Shown one piece after another: positions 1 through 12,380 of a stretch of 13,355 nt of DNA (position 1 is its first letter; each line of letters begins with the position of its first letter). The translations under genes were made by a program, and so were the position numbers. Under the pieces are notes generated by a model. The model had not been told where the DNA came from. It did no database searches and saw only the letters and a list, made by a program, of their open reading frames with translations. Source of the stretch: Chloromonas sp. AAM2. Its lineage: Eukaryota > Chlorophyta > Chlorophyceae > Chlamydomonadales > Chlamydomonadaceae. Location: NCBI GenBank assembly GCA_004335635.1, contig QAXH01001723.1, positions 1 through 13,355 of the forward strand. Reading direction: 5' to 3'.

Positions 1-94
1 TGGCCAGAGCACGAGCTAGTTTACCGCCGCGTGCCACGTCAATATACTTGGCGTTGAAGATGAGCACGGCTTGGAGCTTGGACATCAGGCCACC
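1..94 (-). CDS. Exon 29 in window (3' partial): C-terminal tail
   Basis: Reads GGLMSKLQAVLIFNAKYIDV then ARGGKLARALA. FNAKYIDVARGGKLARAL matches the plant tail 'LFNQAFSRGLQISRILGG', which lies within about 20 residues of the protein end. The stop codon and 3' UTR should therefore lie shortly beyond the left edge. The acceptor is GTGCAG. Confidence 0.88.
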
Positions 95-3000
95 CTGCAC
101 ACATTACGACACGCCAAGTGCGGGCTTGCGTCCACAAGCACACTACAACAGTTGTTCAAGTGCACAAAGAGTGGTTCACTAGCAGAGTGTACTGGTGGTG
201 GAGAACATGGCAGGCACATTGATTATTCACACTCGCTGCAGCTACACAACAGACTGACTTATCACTGGTGTTGACATCGTGCATGCGTACATGTGGGTAC
301 GCCATAATGAATAGGAATGTGTACCCACACTGGCTGGAAATGCTCGGCACTGCCACTGTTGATGCAATGGCTTACCAAGCACAGCAGGCTGAGCAGGCAC
401 AGCAGCAGCCCGCCCACCGCCGTGTCAAGCACCCAGTAGCCGCCGTCCACCAGCCACGCGAAGCGCAGCGCCGGCAGCACGTACAGGGCAATGCGGTGCA
501 CCAGCAGGGCCACGCACACGTGCAGCAGGAGCGTGTACAGCAGGGGCAGCGGCCCGTAGGACCCAAACACAGCGGCCAGCGCGGTGGTGTAGCCCACCAC
601 AGTGGAGATCAGAACAAGGTTGCTAAGCACCTTCCACTGCCACCAACGACGCTCCTTGCCTGCACACAAACACAACGATTACCGTCTTTCGTCAAGACCT
701 TCAACAACATCCGTACAGGAAAGACAGACAGTTTTGATGACCTCGGCATGGACTCACCCCTAGTACAGTCAGCTGGCTTGTCAACTATCCCTTTGACGTG
801 CTGAATTTTGCTGACCTGTCTTCAACTGCCTGTTCTGGAGCCATGCCTGTCCTTCTGGAGCCATGCTTGTTCTTCTCACTTCATTCTGCCTTCCACTCAA
901 CCTCCCGTCTGCCACTCAGTCATATCCTTTTCTCCGCCCACCTTCATCCATGAGGAATGGCCTTGCCATTGACATTGCGCCCATGAGCAGCCACAGCCCC
1001 ACAGATGCGCTCAGCAGCACCCCCGTCATGCCCCAGGACAGCAGCTGCAGCACAGCCAGGAAGCCCAGCAGCGCTGGCGCCAGGCCCGACATGGTCACCC
1101 CCAGCAGGGAGGTGCCGAAGGTGCCCGTCTGCTTGCCGTGCCAGTTGCGCACACGTTCCAACTCCCGCCTGCACGGACATGTGGTCTCACCGCTGTTCGA
1201 CACACCAGGGCATGCGTAACTGCATCAGCTCCATGCGCAGTCCCATGCAGCTGTAATCTGCGGCTACGTTGTATGGCATGAGACTGCACATGAGGCCAGT
1301 TGCCGTGACTCTGTGACTGCGAACGTGATTGTGATGGAAACGGTTTCCCACCTGTTCCACGTGGCCCAGCTTCCGTTCGCCGCCGTGTCCTGCTCCCCGC
1401 CCAGCTGCCAGCGCTTCCAGGCGCCCCAGTCAGCGCGCACCTTGGACCAACTGAAAGACTGCAGAGAAGCACAGCAGCAGCACATGGCATCAACCATGGT
1501 ACCCTTACGTACCAGACAACCTGCCTCCATGCACTCCATTTATCTCCATGCGCACGGCATCAACCGTGGCATGACTACTGGCGTACTACGACCTGGCCTG
1601 AGGGCGCACTCAGCCCTCTGCAATGCCATGTTGAATTCACTGACAGCGACTGGGAAATGCACTTTAGCTGTCCCTTTCTGGGCTGTATCACGCGCGGTGG
1701 TTATCACTAAACGTTCATGACCATGTTCAGGTGTCGCACTGCCATTGCTATGTTGAATTTCATTGCCAGAAGCCGCAGGTCTCCTACCTCGGGCGAGAAC
1801 CAGAAGGCTGCCAGCAGCAGCGCCACTGCATAAATCCACAGCGGCCACGTGAGTGTGGCGTAGGCGTTCACATCGTAGCCGGCGGGCGACAGGAGCGCGG
1901 CCAGGGCCAGCAGCAGGGACAACAGACCCACACCCGGCTGGAGGTGGGAGCGACCTGCAGGGCGGCGGAAAAACAACCATCACACCGGTGCGTCACGAGG
2001 TCACGTGGCTGTGTGTCCACGCGCACTGCTATCTCCACCCACATCCCTCTCATCAACATATCAGGAAGATCCGTTTGATATCTGGTCATGCACCCAGTTC
2101 GCACACGGATGTACAGAGGGCGTCGTTACAGCAGTCAGGGTGTGGCCTGCTCGTGCATTGGACCTCCACCAGTGCTTGCGGTTTTCACGCAGGTCATGCT
2201 GGCCCTGACGCTCACCATACTGTGCGTACAGGTGTGTGAATGAGCGGGACTGGTAGGCAAAGCCCCGGCCTGTGGCGATGTAGGCTGCGCCCCCCGGGTA
2301 CGTCAGGGCGCTGGAGAAGTGCAGAGCTGTGGTTTGCATCCTGCAAGGACACACATCGCCAAGGCCAGCACCTGAGTCAGCACCTGTGTGTTTTGCACTG
2401 TTGTATCCCGTAATCTGTACGGTCGAGCACGTGTAAGCTATGATGCTAGCTAGACTGGCCAAGTAAGCTCAAGGAACTACCTCCTGCCAGCATGCCTGTA
2501 GCTAGCAGGGTGTGAGCCTTGCCCCCTGCAAGGTAGCTGCGTGGAGGATTTTCGGGCCTTTTGGTGAGAAGTCGTGTCCTTGCCAGCCCAGTGCAGCCAT
2601 GCGCACCTGAAGGCGAAGAACATGAGGCTGCCTGACAGCAGCTGCTGTGCCATGCGCAGGCCTGTCTGGATGCAGCCCTCGTCCAAGAGGGTCTGGGCCA
2701 CCCACGGCAGGTTGGACACAAGGCCTGAAGGAGCAGCACCACATGGCATGGCTGTCAGACTCGGATACAAACTTCGGGCTTTTGACGGTCATGTATCCTT
2801 GAAAATTACCATTGATTCCGACACGCACAACAAAGCAAGGTCATGTGCCAGTGGCGGAGGCGGAGATTGACACGAGCGTTCATGACCATCGGCTGCAAGT
2901 TGCCACACAGCTACTGATGTGTCCTGCCAGCCACTCAGCAGTGATCTCACTCCTTCGCCGATCCACCCACCAGTGAGAATGGCCAGGGGTGTGCCGTACA

Positions 3001-6000
3001 GCACAGCCACCATGGACCCGTCTGACGCCTGGACCTGAGCCACGCCCGCCAGGGCCAGGGCTGTGCACGTGAACAACTGAAAAGTAACCGCCATAACTGT
3101 GAACATAGCCGTCAAGAAGTAACCCAGGCCAGAGTAGTAGAAGTGCAGGAGGCGGAAAATGTCCTGCACGCATTACAGCAATTCATTGTTGTCAGTATGT
3201 GCTTGCTGTGATGCTCAATTTCAGGTTTATGCTCTCTTTGTATAACGCCCATATGCTGGAAGCTGAAGGTGACAGTGGCTGACCAAGGTGGTAGTGGCTG
3301 ACCACCGAAGGAAATCGCCCTGCAGAGTGCATGCATGTTGTCCTGCCCGGTGGTATTCGTTTTGTTAGATACTCGCTAGCAATATGATTGCCTTAGTAGC
3401 TAGTGCCGGCTGGAGGTGGCAATGGAAAGTCGCGGCTGGAAAACTGCCCTGAGCGTTGAGAAACCGTCCTGCATGCATGCATGTTGTCCTGCAAGGTGGC
3501 AGTGCAGCGCCCCTCTCACCAGCCTGGGTGCCAGGCGGGCCAGGTCCCGTGACAGGTACACCTGGGCGTTACCGGCACTGATCTTGCTCTCGAAGCCAAG
3601 GATGCTATCCAGTCCCATGTCGCGCCCCTGCACACAGCAACACAACCCTTGTATAATTCGACCAAGGTCTGACCGACACAGACCAACATGCTTGGTGCAT
3701 AGAACTGCAAACATCAAGCCTCCAGTGCTGCGACTCACTACAATGTTCCATGGCTGTGGGAGTGACAGAGTGGCAGCATGCATGCATGCACACACAGAGT
3801 GGCAGCACAAAGCAGAGTGGCACAGAGTGGCAGCGGGCAGGCATGATCCAGGCACGCGTGCATGCGCCCCTGGCCCTACCTTGCCCACCGCGCTGTGCTC
3901 GCACTGCTTGATCTGCGCTCCCCTGCCCAGGTGTGCCAGGCCAGCGAACACATCCTCGCTCACATGCAGCCCGCGTGTGGCCTTGGACAGACCGCCCTGC
4001 AGGCACAGCCACACACAGCAGCACTTGGGTCCTACCAGGGGCTTGTTGTTTAGGGGTAGATGCATCTGATACTGTGGGACTTCAGCGGCCTTGGCTGTGC
4101 ACTCAGTGCCCATGCATCACCTGATAGCGTCACCTGGCTCAGACGCCGTGTGAGTTCACCCGGCGTAGATTTGTCAATAACATGTGCTTTGCTGCCCATC
4201 AATGACCCGAGGCAAACCCGTGAAGATCACAACTGTGGCCTGTAAGCTCGTGTGCCTCACATGACTCAAGGACGAGTGTCCTCTTTCTGTCCGGCAACCA
4301 CCTAGGCAGCTTTGAACACGTGGCATGACGTTTCTCACCCTGGTCATCACGTGTGCTCTGTTGAACACGTCGGGGTGCCCGTAGTGCAGCCTGACGCCCC
4401 CCTGCGCCATGGCCCGCTGGATGACGGTACTGAACGCGTACTCAGTGGTGGCGGCAAAACCGCCCAAAGCACCCACACGGTTACTGCAGACACACATACA
4501 CAACGCCCTGACTTGAGTCCTGAGAGATACTGGTTGTGTCTCAGAGGTCAGGGAAAGTGTAAGATGAGCACCAGGCCAGTGGGCGGCTTAATTCCAAACA
4601 AAATGAGTAAACTTGGTCTGACGCATGCTGATGACGACCGCGTTATCCAAAGCACGACTTCATGCGGTCGACTCGTCTATCCGCTTGTTCATTCAAGTAT
4701 ACAAACCTTTCCCCTGACTTGACCAGCACAGGCCCTGTCTGCCCACCCTCTCACCTGAAGATCCACTCCCTGAGACCGACCAGAGCTGTGGTCTTGGTTG
4801 CGTCCTTGGCCCTGGCCAGCGTGACGAGGGCCTGCTCGCACGTGGCGCCGCCCCCGGCCCCGCCCGCACCGCGCGTCAGGCGGCTCAACAGGTCGGCCTG
4901 AGAGCGGCTGCCGTGAAGACCCAGCTCCTGCACACAATGCAACACGGTGGTTCACACATGGTCCGATTAGTAACATGAGGCTGTTATTTCTTCTTAGCGC
5001 CTAATGGAGCATTCTGAGCCTTGTTCTGGTCACCATCGTCATCGTCGCCTGTTCAGCAAGGTTCGTATCTCTCAGCGTTCCTATATATATATATATTATA
5101 TATTATTACATTGACACAGGTCAAGAAGGACATCTGCGCATTCTTTCCTTGCTGCCCATGTCCCCACCTGAAGCACATTGCAGATCTTGAGTGCCTCTGA
5201 CACAGTGTTGTCCTGCAGGCAAGTGAGAGGCACAGCTCAGCCGCAGCAACAGACTGGCGCCTGAGGCACTTTGCGCGGATTTCTGTCCAATGTGTGATGC
5301 TCACCCTGACCCTGGACTTTCTACTGAAACTCTTCTTGGCATCATTTTTATGTGTAAGTGTGTGTCATTTTACTCTAATAACCGCTGCAAAATAGATTGG
5401 ACAAGTTCCTGCACCAGTTCTGATAACAATGTCTGACAGGTGTCATGCTGTGCCATTTCACCTGGTTCTTAGCAACTGGCACGGGATCATACCTGGTTGG
5501 CATCGATAGTCTGCACGGCCTCCGTGATGCAGAAGATGATGGCGTGGTTCTGGTTCTCGGGCTGCGCGCGGAGCACATGTGCAATGAGGGCAACTCGGGC
5601 GAGAGGACTATGTAGGCTGGTGAAAAGGAGGAGCAAGTGAGGAAACTCCAGACCACCAACCTCTGTCAGAAATTGCTGCTGATACTGATGGTTGTACCAG
5701 GGACTTTGATACCACTGTCAAGTTTACCTTGCATACCCCCGCAGGCCCGTTAAACCTCAATGGCTGTGAGAGTGCTGCTGATGGTTGTGCCGTGTGGTTG
5801 GTGCAAACGTGCCTGGCTACCTTGGCGGGCTCATCCAGCCTCTGCAGGCTCGCCAGGTACCTTCAACCTAGTGTTGCTTACCTTTCCCTCGCCAATGATG
5901 ATCCCCCTGCCGCTGTAGGGGTTGGCGGGCAGGCGCACTCGGTACACCTCCTCAATCGCACCCTACACACGACATACACACACAGCACAGGTGATGCTTT

Positions 6001-9000
6001 CAAGCAAGGCATGCAAGCCAGATACTGAACTGAGCACGTAAACATCAGAAACTCAGTTTGTTGAGTCCTGTATAACGTGGAAGAAAAAAGCGATCTCGAC
6101 CAACTCAACCAGAGCCAGAACCAGGCAAACAAGCTGGCCTCCTTCCTGCCATCATCAATCCATGATTTCCACCAATCTGTCACAATCATGCAAAAAATAA
6201 TCAAGTAAATTCTCTCTTGCCCACGCCTGCCCACCTGTTCGTTGCCACCCGCCTCCCCCGCCCTCGCCCTCAGCAGCACACTGTGGCTGGGTTGGCCCTG
6301 TCCCCCCGCATCCACATACGCCACCCTCAGCGCGGGGTGTCGCCGCATGAGCAGCTCTATGCCCTGAGCGTTCCAGCGGTCGCGCAGGTCCTTGGACACA
6401 CGCTGACTGCCGTACACCTGAGCGGGGCAAAGGGCAGGATAAGGCTAGGTTGAGGATAGCGTAAGGGCAGAGTGAGGCTAGGGTTAGGCTAGGGTTTGAA
6501 TGTGTTGAAGGTGGAACAAGATAGGACCCAGGTGAGGCTAGAGCAAGGTCAGGGTAAGGCGCCTAGGGTAAGCACATTCAAGGCCAATCAGGGTTGTCTA
6601 TGAATGATAGAAGCGCGCTTAATAGAATAGCTGCTCCTCTCTAAGGCCTGCCGTAGAACTGGTTACCAAAGAGGCTACAGACGTGCTGAAAGGTAGGACA
6701 AGGTAAATCATGAAAAGCTGCTGAGCACCTGGCGTGTGCCACGCGCTGAGGCCATGAATCCAGAACACACCTGTGCCGACACCACGTGTTGAAACTTGGC
6801 CTGCACCAGAAGGTCCAGCCATGGCGCCCTGGTCTGAGGCCCCACTGCAGCGGGATGCTCCAGGGCAGCAAGCACCCGGATGGCCTTGTGGTAGCACTCC
6901 ATGCCGCGCACCGTGCGAGCAAGTAACTGGCCGCGGTAGGAGGCCCTGCATGCCAGGCGTGGCCGTTTCCCATGTGAGCCATCCTCCAAGCAACTACAGT
7001 GCCTGTGCGTATCCTGCTGCGTTGTGATTCCCATGCTTCGTCAAGCCCAGCTTGTCTGCCGTGCGATGGACGTCTAGGCAACCCTAAGCAGCCCATGCCC
7101 ATGCCCATGGCCAGTCCCGAGACCTTGGTGGCGACACCAACTGATCTGTTGCATTCTTTGTAGGACAAACCTCAATCTGCTTGTGATGGTTGTCAGCATG
7201 TGCTGTTCTGCCGGCATGCATTCCAAACTGTACAAACTGGTCATGTGAACAATTGCACCGCTTTGCATGCTGCCACCCACCACAGCTGCAGCTCCAGTCC
7301 GTAGGCTGCTAGGGCCTTGCCGGCTGCGAAGTCAAAGGCCGTGATCTTGGTAGCCGCCGCGGCGGGCAGCCCGGCCTTGTGCGCAATCCTGAAGTGTGAG
7401 GCGGACAACATACGAGTGACACAGCGCAGTATCCTCAAACTGAGAACCACACCACTTCACCACCTCCTCACCACTTCACCTAAGACGAGTGTTTGCAAAG
7501 GGGACATTTTTGGATAGAGGGTTGATCTCGGGCCTCTGGTCAGCACAGCATTAGGGCAAGGCTCAAAGCTCCTTTGCATGCATGCAACACACGCAAGTGC
7601 CGATGCCCGCCCACCTTTCCTTGAAGTTCTCAAACTCAGGTCCAAAGATGGTCATGAGGTAGGTGATCAGCGACACGCTGGCGCCCTCGTCCCCCGCCTT
7701 CCCGCCCCCGTCTGTTAAAAGGTCACTCAGTCCCGCAGACATAGCGGCCAACTCCGCCTTGAGCTCTGACATCGGCGCAGCAACCTTTCCTGCCACAGCA
7801 CCCCCCTCCCCACCACCACTGCTACCACTGCTACTCGCGCTGCCACCGCTGCCAGCACCCAGACCGCTGATGGAGACGGAGCGGATGCGGGGCCTGACGC
7901 CACCACCAATGCCATTTATGGCGGTGCGAGTTTGTGGTCGGATGCCTGTGTGTGGCTGTTTGGCTCCAAGATGGCGGCTGCTACCCGCTTTGCCTCTAGG
8001 GCGTAGACAACGTCTTCGTGGTACACGGGTGTGAGGGTGGCCAGGGAGGGGCAGGTCACGAGGGAGGGGGCGGAGGTAAGGCTGCGAAGGCAGGGATGGG
8101 GCGAGCCCGCATAAGTCAGGAATCCAGGCACAGGTAACCATGCAAGGCACAGGCTATCCGAAGGACAGAGAGGACAATCAAGCGACAGTCGCAAATCCAG
8201 CAAACCAGTGCTGCTTGACAGTTGATGCGTTCCCTTGTGTGCCGCCTTTCCAACCTGTACTCCAGTCAGCCCACCTCCTTCTGCCTCCCTGACATAGATT
8301 GCCTTTGACAAGCCGTGGTGCTGATATGTTCCATTTCCACACCCCTGCTCGTCTTACACGCGTTTGCTGTAAACGTTTGTGGTGCTGATCAGCAGCTTCC
8401 ATTCCCGCACCTGTTCATGGCCAGGCTGTTGAGGAAGTTGGTCAGTGCCTTGCGCGCGTCCCCGCTGCGTGGCTTGGCCTCCGACCGGGTGGTGCTCACC
8501 AGCACCCGCAGGTAGCGGGCCAGCAGCAGCGCCCCGGGAACAGCCACCCGGGATGGCTCCGGGGCCTGCTTGGTGCTGCCATCAGCATCACCGGCCACAC
8601 CACCGGTGCCCGCTCCAGCTGCAGCTGCAGCTGCAGCTGCAGCACCAGCTCCAGCGGCATCGGCAGCAGTGGGGGTATACAAAGGGTTGTAGGATTGCGA
8701 ACGCACGTGGCCACGCACAGGCGCACTCAGCCGCCTGTCACGCTCGTTGTCGCCTCTTGCCGCGGCCACAGCAGCAGCACCAGCAGCGGCAGCGGCGGCG
8801 GCAGAAGCAGCTGCAGCAGCAGCTGCAGCAGCCGCGGCATTGGCAGCGGCGGCAGCGGCGTGGGCTGTGGGGTTGAGGGACTGCGCCTTAGGGTGGCTGC
8901 TGCGGGGCGGTGGGGGTGTGCGGGGCGGTAGTGTTGGATCCGGCAGGGGTGCCAGGCGGGCTAGACAATCCACCGCCTGTTGAGTGCCCATAGCGGCTAC

Positions 9001-12000
9001 ACGCTGCTGCACAGTAGCTAGCACCTGCAGGCAGCACAGCACTCAGTTAAGTTCGGTTAGTCATTATCTTGAGACTAGCTGCAGACCACCGCAGCTTGTC
9101 AATCCAAAAGCTGCTAAGTACTGCTTGCTTTTCCTTCTATCTGTACTGCAGTGACGTGGGCAAAGCAGGCACAGCTCAAGTTTGATGCAAGCCAAGCGCC
9201 ACACATCAGCCAGGTATACATGCGACAACATTGCACTTGATGCTAAACAGCAGCTCCACAACATCATCAGCCTGAGACAGGGACCCAAACAGATCATCGG
9301 CGCCAACAGAGACCAGGACAACCAGAAGTTTACTTCCTCTGTTGATCACGGGCCGCAATCGCCTGACAGCAGGGTTCTCGGCTGAGACTAAGACAGGAGA
9401 CAGAGACGACGATGAATATGACTCCTGTGATCACCTTGAGGTGTCGTTCCAGGACTTGTGGTGCAAACCACTGAGCTCTGGCTGCCCGGCACTCGACCTC
9501 TAGACCCTTGAGCACGTTCTTGAGAGCCGTCAGGAAGCGGGGCGCCAGGGTGGCGAGGACAGGCGGAGCCGCGTCCTGCTCCTCGCCACCGCAGGCTGAC
9601 AGCAGCAGCCCCGACAGCTGCTGCACAGCTCCCAGCAGCGCCTGACGCGCCTCCTGGTGGGCAGCAACCCTGGGCCAGGGAGCAGGAGGGCAAGCGTTGA
9701 CAACAGAAGATAGCGAACTAGGAACAAACGCGGATGGGACAAGGGTTGACGACGAGGGTTTCAGACAAGGGCTGACGGTAAGGGTTACCATAAGGGTTGA
9801 CGACATGAGTTGACAATCAGGGTTGAACACATGCACAAGTGAGCACCTGTAGGCGGGTGCAGCCATGTTGCAACACTGGCCATTGCCAAGGTACTGCACC
9901 CATGACACTTACATAGCAGCTGAACAGCCTTGGCCTGCACGTCACGAGTCACCCACCACACCGTATCCCATACCCACACCCTCACACACACACACACGCA
10001 CACAGCCCCACACACCCACACCCACACTGACGCACCTGTGCACACACACACACACACACCCATCCCCCACACACCGACACTCACCTGGGCACCGGCCTCC
10101 ATGCCACGCCCAGGGTTGCCATGACTCCCGCCTCCTCGGGTGTGATGAAGCCGCAGCCCAGCAGCACCGCCGTGCCCACCCCCCGCAGCTGCTGGAGGGT
10201 CACGGAGGCCTGCATGCTGCCCGCACCGCCGCCACCGCCATCAACTAGCTGCTGAAGCACACCTGGAGGAGGGAGCGAGCAGCGGTAGATTGAATGCGGG
10301 CTGTGGGGCCAGGTGCAGGCTAGGCTTGGCAGGCATGCATACTTTGCTGATGTGTTGATCGGTTATATCATTTGCATGCGCTGTAGTGGCAGCTGAAATC
10401 GCGTCCAATAAACGCATGAAGTAGAGCATCAATGCTGTCATGGCAGCAACATGTGTGAGCTGCTCATGTAATTTAGTATCATGGGTGGCTGGGTACTGAA
10501 ACGGTCTGCAGATCAAATGTGCAAGTAACGGCTGGTAGGTGGTGGCTGTTCATACCTTCATGCACCATGCCTGGCAGCAGCACGGGCCCCAGCAGTCCGC
10601 TCGGCTGCTCAGGCGCGCCCAGCAGCCGTTGCAGCACCGAGTCCGGCGCCGTCACGTGCGCTAGGCAGGCGCCCAGCCATGCGGTGCAGGGGGAGCTGTC
10701 GTGCAGGGACAGATGGGTGGCCTCGGCATTGGACAGCCTGCGGGCAAACAAATAGCCAACATGGCCTTACAGCTTATCACTATGTCGTCTTCCAGTGCTG
10801 ACGTTCAGTGTGCATAAGCGCAAAATGCAAACTCCAAGTGTGTTATGACCTAGCTCCTGTCGATCATTCGTCATGCCACATAACCCTTTCATCGGTGTGT
10901 TCTGGGTATCCTGAGTGTTGTGTGCGTGTGGTTGAGCCTAGATTTCCGCCCACACTCACAGGTCCGCTGCCCTCAGGTCCACAACAAGACAGTCCCATGC
11001 CGTGGTGAAGGCGCGCCACTGCGCGCATGCAAGGCGCTCATGGGCCGGCGCGCCGCCTGAGGGGCAGGACAAACACAACCAGCACAGGGTGTTGAGACAG
11101 CCTGAATTGGGCATGCAATTGATGTGGCGGCGTCTGTGTCAGCCGCGCTTCTTGCGAGGGCAGGTCAGGGCGGTCCCCATCCCGTGTCCTACGGCAGCAT
11201 TCCTGATGTAAACAGCTGAATAGTGCATTCCTGATGCAAACATGTATGGGGCCAGTGACCGAAGAGACAACATGGTGACTGCATGGCACACGCATGGTTG
11301 AGGCGGAGGGTGTTGCTACCAGCACCGCGGCCAGTCACACACAGGCCAGCAGGCTCAGGCCAGGGTAACGCATCGGCATGTCAGGGTTCAATTTGTGGTT
11401 CCAATCCTCACTTTGGTTGTGGACCTCCACAGTGACTTGGGTGGGTCCAGGCGCCGCCTCACCGCCCCTGGTCTCCTGCATCGCTACCCCCTTGCCCCGG
11501 TGCAACTGCTCCTTGTTGAGCCCGGTGGGCCGGTAGCTGCTGTAGCTTGTGATTGACGTGGATGTGCTGTTGGGTTCCAAAGAAGAGGGTGGGCTGTTGG
11601 GGCAGGGCCGGTGGGGCGTGTGGGCGGTGCGTGCAGTGTGAATGAGTTGGCGCGAGCGGGACGGGCCGCTCATGCACTTGGCCCACCACCTGCAGGGCGC
11701 CACAGAAGCACAGGAAAGGAGGGTTCAGTGTCACGAGAACAACAGACCTGAAACCTATAATACTGACCCAGGCTTGTGTGCTATGGTCGTATTGCATCAA
11801 CAAGGCAAACAACACAACATCCCTTCTCTGAGCAATGTTCAGCCAAGTGTGGAGGGAAAGCTGGAGTCATACCAACGTTCAGCTGGCCTGATGATTACCA
11901 CCTTCAGTTCATGGCATTTGCAGGTTTGACCAGAAGCAGGGGCAGCTGACTCAGTCTGCATGGGTGCCGGGCATCCTTGCCTGCATCAGGGCCCGCTCAC

Positions 12001-12349
12001 CTGGCAGGAGCTGCATGGAAGTCCCGCCCCAGCTCGCCGCCATCCCAATTGTGCAGATTGACCAGATCGCGGAAGATGATGCCCCGCAGGAGGGTCCATA
12101 CGGCCAGCAGCATGTGGTAGGCGAGCATGCCGTCAATCTGCAGAGCAAGAGAAACCGACCTAATGCTCTGGCAGTGCTAGCCTGTTTGTGGAGCCCTTGG
12201 TTGGTGGTGCTCTCAGGCAAACCATTTTCAAATCTCAATACTACTGTTTGAAATTGGATTGGTGTTGAAGACAAAGAGCTCAATCTGCCTACAATCTGCC
12301 GACCGTAACAAACTGACTGTGTATTGTCATGCAAATAGTGCAGTATACA

Positions 12350-12380
<31 letters not shown>

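Noticed and set aside
268..804. Plus-strand open frame rich in Gln and His (178 codons)
   Set aside because: It is the antisense shadow of exon 28, whose hydrophobic Leu/Ala codons read as CAG-rich codons on the other strand. It has no family match and runs on into an intron.
3765..3835. CRISPR-like repeats and spacers
   Set aside because: Units are about 10 bases, irregularly spaced and within an intron of a eukaryotic gene.
3416..4069. Longest plus-strand open frame (217 codons)
   Set aside because: It overlaps exons 20 and 21 and the intron between them on the opposite strand. Its product has low-complexity His/Cys/Arg composition and no recognisable domain.
8445..8876. Plus-strand polyglutamine-like open frame
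   Set aside because: It is the antisense reading of the alanine tracts of exon 10; the minus strand has conserved GT48 residues at the exon's end.
9691..9828. Possible internal telomere or telomere fusion
   Set aside because: Units are degenerate, do not match the known algal TTTTAGGG unit, and sit inside an intron with coding exons on both sides.
9930..10124. Thr/His repeat protein on the plus strand
   Set aside because: It is the translation of the CA microsatellite; no coding evidence beyond the repeat.
11038..11325. Extra coding exon between exons 5 and 6 on the minus strand
   Set aside because: The frame is open for 95 codons but Cys/His/Arg-rich without family similarity. Phase works without it, and it contains the dispersed repeat.
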